From Solitalea longa (GTDB taxonomy: Bacteria > Bacteroidota > Bacteroidia > Sphingobacteriales > Sphingobacteriaceae), in contig NZ_PQVF01000005.1 of assembly GCF_002920915.1 (NCBI RefSeq), positions 1 through 64,000 of the forward strand: 64,000 bases of DNA, written 5' to 3'. Under the pieces are notes generated by a model that had not been told where the DNA came from, ran no database searches, and saw nothing but the letters and a program-made list of their open reading frames with translations. A program made the position numbers and the translations under genes. Positions 8,789-17,298 of this stretch are shown here, piece after piece; within the stretch, counting starts at the first letter, position 1; each line of letters opens with the position of its first letter.

Positions 8789-9358
8789 CTACTTTTTCAA
8801 AATCTCCAGCAAGCGTTTCTTGGCTCGTATATACTGCGTTCTGGAAGTTGACTCGCTTATGTTCAATATCTCCGCTATTTCTTCATGATCATACCCCTCT
8901 AACAGGTAAAGCGTCAATACAGTACGATAACCGTCAGCTAATTTTTGAATAGCAGCCCGTACTTCCGAGACTCTTAGTTCCAACTCTTCTTCATCAACGG
9001 TTTCATCTTCTATATCTACCTCCGGATGATTGTCAATATCTTCAAACTTTACCCGCCTTGCTCGCAGGTAATTGATCGAATTATTAATTACAATGCGTTT
9101 TAACCAGCCGCCAAAAGTCGATTCGCTTCTAAAGCTTTCGAGCTTATCAAAAGCATCAATAAACGACTCCTGTAACACATCCTCTGCATCTCCTGTATCA
9201 TTTAATATGCGCATTGCCACGCTAAACATACTGCGTGAGTACAAACGGTAAAGTTCATATTGAGCTTTACTGCTGCCCGTTCGACATTTTTCTACCAAGT
9301 CTATATGCCTGTCGAGAATTAGTGTTTCCAATGGATTTGTTTTTCGTTGTAATGACAT
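8789..9358 (-). CDS. ECF-type RNA polymerase sigma factor (sigma-70 family)
   Basis: Sigma region 2 is seen in DAEDVLQESFIDAFDKLESF and FGGWLKRIVINNSINYLRAR. Region 4 is YRTVLTLYLLEGYDHEEIAEILNISESTSRTQYIRAKKRL, with a clear helix-turn-helix. The ATG at 9358 gives 189 residues; a GTG two codons upstream is also open. A highly acidic linker (about residues 108-126) joins the two regions. It probably directs transcription of its own locus together with the membrane protein and the DUF4097-like protein. The inducing signal is unknown. Confidence 0.9.
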   Translation of the reverse strand: MSLQRKTNPLETLILDRHIDLVEKCRTGSSKAQYELYRLYSRSMFSVAMRILNDTGDAEDVLQESFIDAFDKLESFRSESTFGGWLKRIVINNSINYLRARRVKFEDIDNHPEVDIEDETVDEEELELRVSEVRAAIQKLADGYRTVLTLYLLEGYDHEEIAEILNISESTSRTQYIRAKKRLLEILKK

Positions 9359-9514
9359 AGGCACTTTACAAAATGTTGCACATTACTTAAATATTTTTCG
9401 AAAATGCAGTTAAAAAGCATTTCCACTGATAAAATGATATTGCAAGCCTTAATTTAGTTAGATTTTACTACTTTAATTGCATGTCAACAAGCAACTAATT
9501 TCGGTGTAAATAAT

Positions 9515-9522
9515 TACTTTTG
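9515..9522 (+). promoter_or_regulatory. -7 promoter element of aspS
   Basis: TACTTTTG fits the TAnnTTTG consensus and ends 29 bases before the aspS ATG, which leaves a short 5' untranslated region. Confidence 0.6.
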
Positions 9523-9551
9523 CGCCTCAACAGACTGCAAAACATAAGTAT

Positions 9552-11297
9552 ATGCATAGAACACACACTTGCGGAGAGTTAACGATAAAAGATTTAGGGG
9601 TAGAAGTGACCCTGAGCGGATGGGTTGCCAAATCGCGTGATTTGGGAGGAATGACATTTATAGATTTACGTGATCGTTATGGAATTACCCAGTTAGTTTT
9701 TAACATGGATGATAACGAGCAGCTTTGTGCTGAGGGACGTAAATTGGGCCGTGAGTTTGTAATTAAAATTACCGGAAAAGTGATTGAGCGTTCAAGCAAG
9801 AACCTTAAAATACCTACCGGAGAAATTGAAATTAAAGTTTCTAAACTTGAAATATTAAATGCTGCCAAAACAGTTCCTTTTTTAATTGAAGATGAAACCG
9901 ATGGTGGCGATGATTTACGCATGAAATACCGTTACCTCGATTTACGTCGAGCAATTGTGCGTAAAAACATGGAGCTACGCCATAAAATGGCTCATGAAAC
10001 CCGCAATTATTTAAGCAATCATAAGTTTATTGAGGTTGAAACGCCGGTATTGATCAAATCAACACCTGAAGGAGCTCGTGATTTCGTGGTGCCAAGCCGT
10101 ATGAACCCGGGTGAGTTTTATGCACTTCCTCAATCACCTCAAACATTCAAACAACTGCTAATGGTTTCGGGCTTCGACCGCTATTTTCAAATTGTAAAAT
10201 GTTTCCGTGACGAAGACCTACGAGCCGATCGCCAGCCTGAGTTTACTCAAATTGACTGCGAAATGAGCTTTGTGGAGCAGGAAGACATTTTAAATATGTT
10301 CGAAGGCTTATTTAAACATTTATTTAAGTCGATTAAGGGAATTGATATTGCTGAGGTGCCACGCATGACCTATGCTGACGCTATGAAATACTATGGTTCT
10401 GACAAACCGGATATTCGTTTTGACATGAAGTTTGTTGAGCTGAATGACATAGTAAAAGGCAAAGACTTTAAAGTATTTGATGATGCCGAATTAGTGGTTG
10501 GTATTTGTGCTAAAGGTTGCGCGCCATACACCCGCAAACAGGTTGATGAGTTAACTGATTTTGTTAAAAAACCACAAATTGGTGCTACAGGCTTGGTTTA
10601 TTGCCGTTACAACGAAGATGGAACCATTAAATCATCAGTTGATAAATTCTATTTGGAAGAAGAACTTCAGAAATGGGTAAATGCTTTCGGCGCTGAAAAA
10701 GGAGACCTTATCCTGATTCTTGCTGGAAAAACTGACAAGACGCGTAAAGCACTAAATGAACTTCGTTTAGAAATGGGAAATCGTTTAGGTTTCCGTAATA
10801 AAGATACATTTGCTCCATTGTGGGTGCTTGATTTCCCATTATTGGAGTTTGATGAAGAAAGCGGACGCTGGCATGCAATGCACCATCCGTTTACTTCTCC
10901 TAAACCTGAAGATATTGCCTTGTTAGAAACTGATCCTGGAGCTGTTCGTGCTAATGCTTATGACATGGTATTAAACGGAACTGAAATTGGTGGAGGATCG
11001 ATTCGTATTCACAACAAAGAATTGCAAAGCTTGATGTTCAAACACTTAGGGTTCAGCACTGAAGAAGCACATAAGCAGTTTGGATTTTTGATGGATGCCT
11101 TTGAATTCGGAGCTCCTCCACACGGAGGTATTGCCTTTGGCTTCGACCGTTTATGCTCGTTATTTGCAGGCTTAGATACCATTCGCGATGTAATTGCCTT
11201 CCCTAAAAACAACTCAGGTCGTGATGTGATGATCGACTCTCCATCAACAATTGCATTAGAACAATTAGATGAACTAAAAATTAAAACAACTGTTTAG
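9552..11297 (+). CDS. aspS: Aspartyl-tRNA synthetase
   Basis: Charges tRNA-Asp with aspartate. The N-terminal OB-fold anticodon-binding domain begins [42 protein letters not shown]. Class II motif 2 is in [19 protein letters not shown] and motif 3 in GIAFGFDRL. The bacterial insertion domain lies between these motifs. It has 581 residues, near the usual 590. A terminator follows and the gene appears monocistronic. Whether it is discriminating or also charges tRNA-Asn cannot be decided without the rest of the genome. Confidence 0.97.
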   Translation: MHRTHTCGELTIKDLGVEVTLSGWVAKSRDLGGMTFIDLRDRYGITQLVFNMDDNEQLCAEGRKLGREFVIKITGKVIERSSKNLKIPTGEIEIKVSKLEILNAAKTVPFLIEDETDGGDDLRMKYRYLDLRRAIVRKNMELRHKMAHETRNYLSNHKFIEVETPVLIKSTPEGARDFVVPSRMNPGEFYALPQSPQTFKQLLMVSGFDRYFQIVKCFRDEDLRADRQPEFTQIDCEMSFVEQEDILNMFEGLFKHLFKSIKGIDIAEVPRMTYADAMKYYGSDKPDIRFDMKFVELNDIVKGKDFKVFDDAELVVGICAKGCAPYTRKQVDELTDFVKKPQIGATGLVYCRYNEDGTIKSSVDKFYLEEELQKWVNAFGAEKGDLILILAGKTDKTRKALNELRLEMGNRLGFRNKDTFAPLWVLDFPLLEFDEESGRWHAMHHPFTSPKPEDIALLETDPGAVRANAYDMVLNGTEIGGGSIRIHNKELQSLMFKHLGFSTEEAHKQFGFLMDAFEFGAPPHGGIAFGFDRLCSLFAGLDTIRDVIAFPKNNSGRDVMIDSPSTIALEQLDELKIKTTV

Positions 11298-11320
11298 TTC
11301 AGTTTTATTCATAAAATTTA

Positions 11321-11356
11321 AAACGGGTCAAGGGTACATCTTTTGACCCGTTTTTC
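11321..11356 (+). terminator. Rho-independent terminator after aspS
   Basis: AAACGGGTCAA pairs with TTGACCCGTTT (11343-11353), followed by a T run, 24 bases after the aspS stop. Confidence 0.88.
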
Positions 11357-11414
11357 ATTGGTATATTTTTCGCTTCAAATTATATCTTTATAAAAATCTA
11401 CTAATTAATAAGAT

Positions 11415-12734
11415 ATGAAGAAAAGTTACCTGCTTATCCCCATTGCCTGCATTTCAATTTCTTTTGAAGCCTTTTCACAACAGAAACAAGATTTACGCAA
11501 CACAGTAAACCAAAAAGCCGATGCCATTGAGCAACAAGTGATCAATTGGCGAAGAGATTTTCATGCAAACCCTGAGCTCGGAAACCGGGAGATAAAGACC
11601 GCCGAAAAAATTGCCACTTTCTTACGTTCCTTAGGCTTGGAAGTTAAAACCGGAGTAGCTAAAACGGGTGTTGTTGCTTTACTAAAAGGCGCCAAACCTG
11701 GCCCTACAGTTGGGCTTAGAGCCGATATCGATGCACTTCCGGTTACTGAACGGACGCCTGTTGCTTTTGCATCTAAAATACACACCATTTATAACGGACA
11801 AGATGTTGGGGTAATGCACGCTTGCGGGCATGATTCTCATACTGCTATTTTAATGGGTGTCGCAGAGATCTTAACCTCCATGAAAGATCAGCTACACGGC
11901 AATGTGAAGTTCATCTTTCAGCCCGCGGAAGAAGGAGTTCCTCCCGGAGAAGTTGGTGGAGCTGAACAGATGGTAAAAGAGGGCGTATTGGAGAATCCTC
12001 ACGTAGATGTTATTTTCGGCTTACATATTAATTCCCAAACCGAAGCAGGAACGATTACCTATCGCCCAGGAGCTATAATGGCAGGTGTAAATGATATGAA
12101 GATTGTTGTAAAAGGCAAGGGAGCACACGGTGCTGCACCATGGTCATCAGTTGATCCTGTAGTTACAGCTGCGCAAATTATCACTAGCTTACAAACAGTT
12201 GTAAGCCGAAATATAGACATTACTGAAAACCCTGCTATTGTAACTATTGGAGGTATAAAGGGAGGAACACGTTTCAATATTATTCCGGAAGAAGTGGAGC
12301 TAATTGGCACCATTCGAACATTTACTGCCGAAGATGATCAGCTGACAAAAGAACGTATTAAAACCATCGCTACAAAAACGGCAGAAAGTATGGGCGCTAC
12401 AGCAGATGTTAAAATCCCGTTCAGTGCCTCATATCCGGTTACTTTTAATGATCCTGCTCTTACTGCTTTAATGCTTCCTTCATTACAATTAACCGCAGGG
12501 GAAGACAATGTTATTCTTCGGAAACCAATGACGGGTTCTGAGGATTTTTCATTCTTTGCTAAAAAAGTACCTGGATTATATTTCTTTCTAGGTGGAATGG
12601 AGAAAGGTAAAAAACCTGAAGAAGTGGCATCACATCATACCGCCGATTTTTACATTGATGAAAGCGGATTTAAGCTGGGTGTAAAAGCACTGGCTAATCT
12701 CACTATTGATTATATGAATAAAACAGCTCAATAA
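11415..12734 (+). CDS. Exported M20 family amidohydrolase
   Basis: A zinc-dependent hydrolase of the hippurate hydrolase / N-acyl-amino-acid amidohydrolase group. Metal-binding and catalytic motifs are present: GLRADIDALPV, MHACGHDSHTAIL, and the general-base pair in QPAEEGVPPGE; GSEDFSFFAKKVPG lies near the C-terminus. A signal peptide (MKKSYLLIPIACISISFEAFSQ) places the 439-residue enzyme in the periplasm or outside the cell. The substrate is probably an N-acylated amino acid or peptide, but it is not determined. The gene is flanked by terminators on both sides and so is its own unit. Confidence 0.88.
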   Translation: MKKSYLLIPIACISISFEAFSQQKQDLRNTVNQKADAIEQQVINWRRDFHANPELGNREIKTAEKIATFLRSLGLEVKTGVAKTGVVALLKGAKPGPTVGLRADIDALPVTERTPVAFASKIHTIYNGQDVGVMHACGHDSHTAILMGVAEILTSMKDQLHGNVKFIFQPAEEGVPPGEVGGAEQMVKEGVLENPHVDVIFGLHINSQTEAGTITYRPGAIMAGVNDMKIVVKGKGAHGAAPWSSVDPVVTAAQIITSLQTVVSRNIDITENPAIVTIGGIKGGTRFNIIPEEVELIGTIRTFTAEDDQLTKERIKTIATKTAESMGATADVKIPFSASYPVTFNDPALTALMLPSLQLTAGEDNVILRKPMTGSEDFSFFAKKVPGLYFFLGGMEKGKKPEEVASHHTADFYIDESGFKLGVKALANLTIDYMNKTAQ

Positions 12735-12736
12735 AT

Positions 12737-12778
12737 AAAAATGGGGCCAGATCCTAAAATTGACCTGGCCCCATTTTT
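12737..12778. terminator. Bidirectional terminator
   Basis: A 10-bp GC-rich stem, ATGGGGCCAG (12741-12750) with CTGGCCCCAT (12765-12774), flanked by four A and four T. It lies between the convergent M20 gene and the OmpA-like gene and can serve both. Confidence 0.93.
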
Positions 12779-12780
12779 CA

Positions 12781-14037
12781 TTATTTTTTCGTCACCCTGA
12801 TATCAATTCTTCTGTTTTGAGCTTTTCCTTCTTCGGTGTCATTACTGGCCACCGGATGGTCTTGACCATAGCCTTCAGCAGCTATACGTTTCCCATCTAT
12901 TCCTAATTTTTCAAGTTCTGCTTTAACGTTATTGGCACGATCAGCTGAAAGCTTCAGATTAGTGGCCGCATCACCTACATTGTCGGTATAACCACCAAGT
13001 TTAACCTCCACATTAGGATAGGCCTTTAAAATTTCCGCAATATTTTTCAACTGCTCTTCCGATTCAGGTTTTAAAACTGCAGAACCAGTTTCAAAGGTTA
13101 ACCTATCGAAAGAGAACCATGTTGTTTTATCCACTGGCTTACTTGTATCTTCAATAAAAGCTAGGAGCTTATTCTCAATGCCCATTTCCGGAATATTAAG
13201 TTCAATCCCGTTCGGCAGTTTCTTTTTAAAGAAAGCACCCAATTTAGCTAAGGCATCCGAAGCCATTGAAGCAGCTGAATCGGCCATAGTTTCGGCTTTA
13301 TTAGCCAACGAATCAACTGTCGAAGGCACTGTACTCATATCTTCTTTCTTATTGCAGCTTCTCCATAAAAAGAATACAGCCAATATGCCTACTGCCAATA
13401 AAATTAGATTTCGAACGGTTGAAGATTCTGCTCGTTTACCGGTTCCTTCCATTGTACTTTTAACAGCGCTTGCTGCACTTGATCCTAAATTCGACAAACT
13501 GCCAATTCCTAACAAACTTCCTAATCCTGCAGGAGCCGCGTTAATAATATTGTCTTTCTGACTGCCTAAAAAACTGGTTAAGCCGCTTAAACCCAAACCT
13601 TCAGTGTTCACTTTATTTCCTAAAAAGCTCAACACCAAAGGCGCAGCCACTGCTAAAATGGAGGAAGCTGAGGAGCTTTTTATTCCTGCAGCCGAACCAA
13701 TCGTAGTTGAAAGCTCAGCCGTTTTATTACCAAACAAAGAAGATAAGAATTGTTTACCCTGATCAATAATACCGCTGCCTCCCGCGCCCAGCTCCGAAAC
13801 CAAACTACCTGGATCCGATAATATATTACTGGTTCCGGCGCCCTGCATCATACTGTATAAACCACTCATTGCACTCATATCTGTAGATTTATTTAATAAA
13901 CCCGCCAGAATACTTGGAAATGAAAGTCCAAAGGCCGAACTAATATTTCCTGAAGATTCACCCAGCATAGAAGAGGTATTTAAAACCAAATCAGGAGTGA
14001 CCAAGCTTTTTAAGCTATCAACAATATTGGTTGCCAT
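12781..14037 (-). CDS. DUF937 domain - transmembrane - OmpA-like peptidoglycan-binding protein
   Basis: The first ~190 of 418 residues are a Gly/Ser/Ala-rich DUF937 region (SIPSLAGLL-like repeats, LSFPSILAGLLNKS, SFLGNKVN). One membrane segment follows (about 210-226, LILLAVGILAVFFLW). The C-terminal ~120 residues form an OmpA domain: FETGSAVLKPES, LGGYTDNVGDAATNLKLSADRANNV and the NRRIDIRV ending, which bind peptidoglycan. The topology places the DUF937 part in the cytosol and OmpA at the cell wall. The gene lies downstream of ssb but is separated from it by a terminator. The function of the DUF937 part is unknown. Confidence 0.85.
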   Translation of the reverse strand: MATNIVDSLKSLVTPDLVLNTSSMLGESSGNISSAFGLSFPSILAGLLNKSTDMSAMSGLYSMMQGAGTSNILSDPGSLVSELGAGGSGIIDQGKQFLSSLFGNKTAELSTTIGSAAGIKSSSASSILAVAAPLVLSFLGNKVNTEGLGLSGLTSFLGSQKDNIINAAPAGLGSLLGIGSLSNLGSSAASAVKSTMEGTGKRAESSTVRNLILLAVGILAVFFLWRSCNKKEDMSTVPSTVDSLANKAETMADSAASMASDALAKLGAFFKKKLPNGIELNIPEMGIENKLLAFIEDTSKPVDKTTWFSFDRLTFETGSAVLKPESEEQLKNIAEILKAYPNVEVKLGGYTDNVGDAATNLKLSADRANNVKAELEKLGIDGKRIAAEGYGQDHPVASNDTEEGKAQNRRIDIRVTKK

Positions 14038-14130
14038 AAATTTAGATTTTAGGTTAGAATAGAAGGTTTATTTGTGAGGTTGATTAAAGTTATGAATTTC
14101 AAATAACTACTAATCAATTATTTATATAAA

Positions 14131-14160
14131 AAAAACAGGTTCCTTTTTTTGAGGAACCTG
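14131..14160 (-). terminator. Rho-independent terminator of ssb
   Basis: CAGGTTCC (14136-14143) pairs with GGAACCTG (14153-14160); on the minus strand it is followed by a run of eight T. It lies 30 bases past the ssb stop. Confidence 0.9.
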
Positions 14161-14189
14161 CTAAGTATTAAAAAAATAGATGTTTTAAA

Positions 14190-14657
14190 TTAAAAAGGAA
14201 GATCATCTTCCGCGGCATCCTGACTGGCCGAAATAGCTGCAGGAACGTGATCGTCAATTTTTGTAGTTCCATGAGAACTTTCGTACGATCCGGTAGATTG
14301 ATAGCCGCCATTAACAGGCTCGTTATCACTTTTTCTGCCAAGCATGGTAAAGTTATCGGCAACTATTTCCGTTTGATAACGTTTGTGGCCTTCTTTATCT
14401 TCCCATGAACGGGTCCGGAGTTTACCTTCAATATAAACCAGCTTTCCTTTCACCAGAAATTTTTCAGCAATATCTGCCAAACCGCGCCACATCACAATAT
14501 TGTGCCATTCTGTTTGTTCTACCTTTTTACCATCCTTAGTGTATGTTTCGGAAGTGGCCAAAGGAAAACTAGCTACCTTTACTCCGCCTTCCAGGTGTCT
14601 TAATTCGGGATCCTTGCCCAAATGTCCAACTAGAATAACTTTATTAATTCCAGACAT
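14190..14657 (-). CDS. ssb: Single-stranded DNA-binding protein
   Basis: An OB-fold protein that coats single-stranded DNA in replication and repair. The start MSGINKVILVGHLGKDPELRHLEGG and the segments EWHNIVMW and YIEGKLRTRSW are typical. A disordered linker leads to the acidic tip DDLPF, which recruits partner proteins. It has 155 residues. It is followed by a terminator and lies 44 bases downstream of mutY on the same strand, so the two DNA-maintenance genes could share a transcript. Confidence 0.95.
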   Translation of the reverse strand: MSGINKVILVGHLGKDPELRHLEGGVKVASFPLATSETYTKDGKKVEQTEWHNIVMWRGLADIAEKFLVKGKLVYIEGKLRTRSWEDKEGHKRYQTEIVADNFTMLGRKSDNEPVNGGYQSTGSYESSHGTTKIDDHVPAAISASQDAAEDDLPF

Positions 14658-14701
14658 AGATAAATTGTATTAGAGCGTAAATTTAGATTTATCAGAATAA
14701 G

Positions 14702-15745
14702 TTAAAACTTTTTTAAATAATTATCAACTAATTTTGGGAAAGCATAACTTTCAAGTTCCTCTTCGGCTACCCAAAAACCATTTTGCATTGTACTGTTTTC
14801 CTGATGATTACACTCTAGTTCCCAAAACTTAGCGTAAATAACCTGGTGTGAAAGCACGTGCTTAAGTTCTTCAGAAACGGCCTTAATTATCACTGATTTT
14901 GTACTGATCAACTGTTTAAAATCATCGGAAATCAATAATTCTTTTTCACTTAGCCGATTTGCGCTCTCAATCAATGGAAAATCATACATATTTTGCCATA
15001 TATCCTTGGCAATTCTCTTATTTAACAGCAAATCATTATTGTTTCTAAAGACCAGGTAATTAAAAAATCGCTCCTTAACCTTCGTTTTCTTTGTCTTGAT
15101 TGGCAACGTATTTACAATTCCCTCAATAAAAGCTACACAATTAACTGAAAGCGGGCATTCTGCACAATTTGGGCTTGCAGGTTTGCATTGAATTGCACCA
15201 AATTCCATAATTGCCTGATTATATTCTGCCGGCTGAGCCTCTTTCAGCAGTTCATAAGCCAATTCCTTAAATTGTTTTCGGCCTTGGGTTGAATCAATGG
15301 GAGTTGAAATGCCAAAAAACCGCGACAATAAGCGATAAACATTTCCATCAACCACAGCATGAGGCTCATTTGCCGAAAAGGAAGAAATAGCTGCAGCTGT
15401 ATATTCTCCTATTCCCTTTAGCTGCAGTAACTGCTCATATCGAGTTGGAAAAACTCCATGATGTTTCTCCATTACAGCTTTTGCCGTAGCATGCATATTG
15501 CGCGCCCTTGAATAATAACCAAGTCCCTGCCAGAGCTTTAATACTTCATCCTCTGAAGCCAAGGCAAACTCTTTTACCGTCTTGAATCGTTCCTGAAACT
15601 TGTAGAAATACGGAAGTCCCTGTTCTACACGGGTTTGCTGTAAAATAATTTCTGACAACCATATGATATAAGCGTCATTGGTATTTCTCCAGGGTAAGGT
15701 TCTCCTGTTAATTTGATACCACTTTGTAACTTCTTGAACAAACAA
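14702..15745 (-). CDS. mutY: A/G-specific adenine DNA glycosylase
   Basis: Removes adenine mispaired with 8-oxoguanine. Visible features are the catalytic glutamate in LSEIILQQTRVEQG, the helix-hairpin-helix LKGIGEYTAAAISSF, the catalytic aspartate in VVDGNVYR, and the iron-sulfur loop C-x6-C-x2-C-x5-C (CKPASPNCAECPLSVNC). The C-terminal ~120 residues are a NUDIX-like 8-oxoG-recognition domain (WQNMYDFPLIE). It has 347 residues, the usual size. It is divergent from the HU gene. Confidence 0.96.
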   Translation of the reverse strand: MFVQEVTKWYQINRRTLPWRNTNDAYIIWLSEIILQQTRVEQGLPYFYKFQERFKTVKEFALASEDEVLKLWQGLGYYSRARNMHATAKAVMEKHHGVFPTRYEQLLQLKGIGEYTAAAISSFSANEPHAVVDGNVYRLLSRFFGISTPIDSTQGRKQFKELAYELLKEAQPAEYNQAIMEFGAIQCKPASPNCAECPLSVNCVAFIEGIVNTLPIKTKKTKVKERFFNYLVFRNNNDLLLNKRIAKDIWQNMYDFPLIESANRLSEKELLISDDFKQLISTKSVIIKAVSEELKHVLSHQVIYAKFWELECNHQENSTMQNGFWVAEEELESYAFPKLVDNYLKKF

Positions 15746-15789
15746 TTTAAAAAAATATTATTTAGATTTTTATAATCGGTTTAAACACA

Positions 15790-15797
15790 TAACTTTG
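15790..15797 (+). promoter_or_regulatory. -7 promoter element of the HU gene
   Basis: TAACTTTG fits TAnnTTTG, 45 bases before the HU start codon. It also overlaps a TTG at 15795 that would be a false upstream start. Confidence 0.6.
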
Positions 15798-15842
15798 CAA
15801 CCCCAAATTAATGAAGACGTTAGGACTTTAAAAAGAAAAAAG

Positions 15843-16169
15843 ATGACTAAAGCTGAGGTAATTGCAGAAATTGCACAAAAAACTGGAATTGAGAAAGTTG
15901 ATGTAGCGGAATGCGTAGAAGCATTTTTTAAGGTAATCAAAAACTCAATGATTGAGGGTGATAACGTGTACGTAAGAGGCTTTGGAAGCTTTGTGATCAA
16001 GAAAAGAGCTGAAAAAACTGCCAGAAATATCTCTAAAAACACTGCGATTATTATTCCTGAACACTTTATCCCTAGCTTTAAACCTGCAAAAGTATTTGTA
16101 GAAAAAGTTAAGAACAGTAGCGCAAAAGCTAAAATGGCTGCTTCTGCTGAAGAAAAAGTAGAATTGTAA
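15843..16169 (+). CDS. HU/IHF family DNA-binding protein
   Basis: A nucleoid protein that bends DNA as a dimer. The ATG at 15843 begins the standard MTKAEVIAEIAQKTG helix; the frame is open further upstream but the promoter element lies there. The beta-arm region RGFGSFVIKKRAEKTARN...FIPSFKPAK is intact. It has 108 residues, about 18 more than the usual 90, because of a Lys/Ala/Glu-rich tail (AKAKMAASAEEKVEL). It is followed 18 bases later by a TPR gene in the same direction. Confidence 0.93.
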   Translation: MTKAEVIAEIAQKTGIEKVDVAECVEAFFKVIKNSMIEGDNVYVRGFGSFVIKKRAEKTARNISKNTAIIIPEHFIPSFKPAKVFVEKVKNSSAKAKMAASAEEKVEL

Positions 16170-16187
16170 TTTTAACCCCCTATCGAA

Positions 16188-17018
16188 TTGCTGTCGAGAA
16201 AACAAATAATAGTTATTGGATCATCAGTTGCACTGGTTGGTGTACTGTATTCACTCGACATCAAAGGACTGGTAAATCCAAAAGAGGGCAAAAAACCGGA
16301 GAATACGCAAGTTTCTTCGGAGATTTCAACAGTATCGATTTCTAAATCTGCTAAAAAGCAACTAAGTACAGGAGCTGTTAAGCAAATTGAAGAGCTAGAA
16401 ACACAACTTTCTAAAGATCCTCAAAATGCTGAATTGAAAAGGTCGTTAGCAAAACAATGGGAAAACACCGACAAAAGTTTAAGTTACGTGAGTGGCTTAT
16501 ACTATTATGATGCGGCTAAAGCCCAACCTGAGGCAAAAAACTGGCTTCTTGCTGCCGACAAATTACAAACCGGCACCGCTTCTATTAGCGATAGCTTGAT
16601 CGTTCGTTACGTTGCCGATAAAGCCATTGATGCTTATCAGCACGTTTTAAAAACTGAACCTGATAATCTTGATGCTAAAACAGGTTTAGGAATTTGCTAT
16701 GTTGAAACCACGCAAAACCCAATGCAGGGTATCACCTTGCTCCGTGAGGTTATTGCAAAAGAACCTGAAAACATAAAAGCCAACCTAAGTTTAGGTTTGT
16801 TTTCTATGCGTTCGGGACAATATGATAAGGCAGAGAAGCGCTTTATCACTGTTCTGAAAAAAGCTCCAAGCGGAGATGCTTATTTTTACTTAGGCGAAAC
16901 CTATCGCTATATGGGTGAAAAAGCTAAAGCAATTGAAGCCTATCAGAAATCAAAAGAATTCATTGTAGACCCGCAATTTATAGCGCAGGTAGACATGATT
17001 ATAAAAGAGCTTAAATAA
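16188..17018 (+). CDS. Membrane-anchored tetratricopeptide-repeat protein
   Basis: A 276-residue protein starting at a TTG; no ATG or GTG lies near. A single N-terminal hydrophobic segment (QIIVIGSSVALVGVLYSL) anchors it. TPR-like repeats run from about residue 145 to the end, with pieces such as NLDAKTGLGICYVET, NIKANLSLGLFSMRSGQYDKAEKRF and GDAYFYLGETYRYMGEKAKAIEAYQKS. It sits between HU and the mini ribosomal-type gene, apparently in one transcript. A scaffold role is likely; the partner is unknown. Confidence 0.8.
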   Translation: MLSRKQIIVIGSSVALVGVLYSLDIKGLVNPKEGKKPENTQVSSEISTVSISKSAKKQLSTGAVKQIEELETQLSKDPQNAELKRSLAKQWENTDKSLSYVSGLYYYDAAKAQPEAKNWLLAADKLQTGTASISDSLIVRYVADKAIDAYQHVLKTEPDNLDAKTGLGICYVETTQNPMQGITLLREVIAKEPENIKANLSLGLFSMRSGQYDKAEKRFITVLKKAPSGDAYFYLGETYRYMGEKAKAIEAYQKSKEFIVDPQFIAQVDMIIKELK

Positions 17019-17046
17019 ATTGTAACACTTTAAACGAGTTGAAATT

Positions 17047-17136
17047 ATGCCAAGCGGTAAGAAAAGAAAAAGACATAAAATGGCTACTCATAAGCGCAAA
17101 AAACGCTTAAGAAAAAACAGACATAAGAAGAAATAA
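17047..17136 (+). CDS. 29-residue AURKAIP1/COX24 (mS38-like) basic protein
   Basis: A very short gene reading MPSGKKRKRHKMATHKRKKR at the start and ending RKNRHKKK; 17 of 29 residues are Lys or Arg. The K-K-R-x-K-x-x-K-M-x-x-H-K-R-x-K-R-x-R-K-x-R core is the COX24/AURKAIP1 signature, which in mitochondria belongs to small-subunit ribosomal protein mS38. I recall such mini-proteins annotated in many Bacteroidota. It is probably an rRNA-binding ribosomal component. It lies 28 bases after the TPR gene and is closed by a terminator, before RNase G. Confidence 0.8.
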   Translation: MPSGKKRKRHKMATHKRKKRLRKNRHKKK

Positions 17137-17163
17137 TTAATCTTCTTTTCGCTATTATTGCTT

Positions 17164-17208
17164 ACAAGGACATGAAATGCAAACGAATGCACTTGTGTCC
17201 TTGTTTTT
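17164..17208 (+). terminator. Terminator after the COX24-like gene
   Basis: ACAAGGACA (17164-17172) pairs with TGTCCTTGT (17196-17204), followed by four T. It separates the HU-TPR-COX24 unit from the RNase G gene. Confidence 0.85.
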
Positions 17209-17298
17209 CATTGGATTTAAGTAGAGAATTAATCGTATTTCTAACCAACTCCAATGTTGCTCATTTATGAGCCATTGGGATTATCAAGGATTTATTTT

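Noticed and set aside
13178-13561. 127-codon open frame opposite the DUF937-OmpA gene
   Set aside because: It lies wholly antisense to a gene with clear domains, and its residues follow the complement of Gly/Ser codons; no family pattern, no start signal.
15945-16205. Minus-strand frame over the HU gene
   Set aside because: HU is clear on the plus strand with promoter; the opposite frame is Phe/Ser-rich from complementary Lys/Glu codons.
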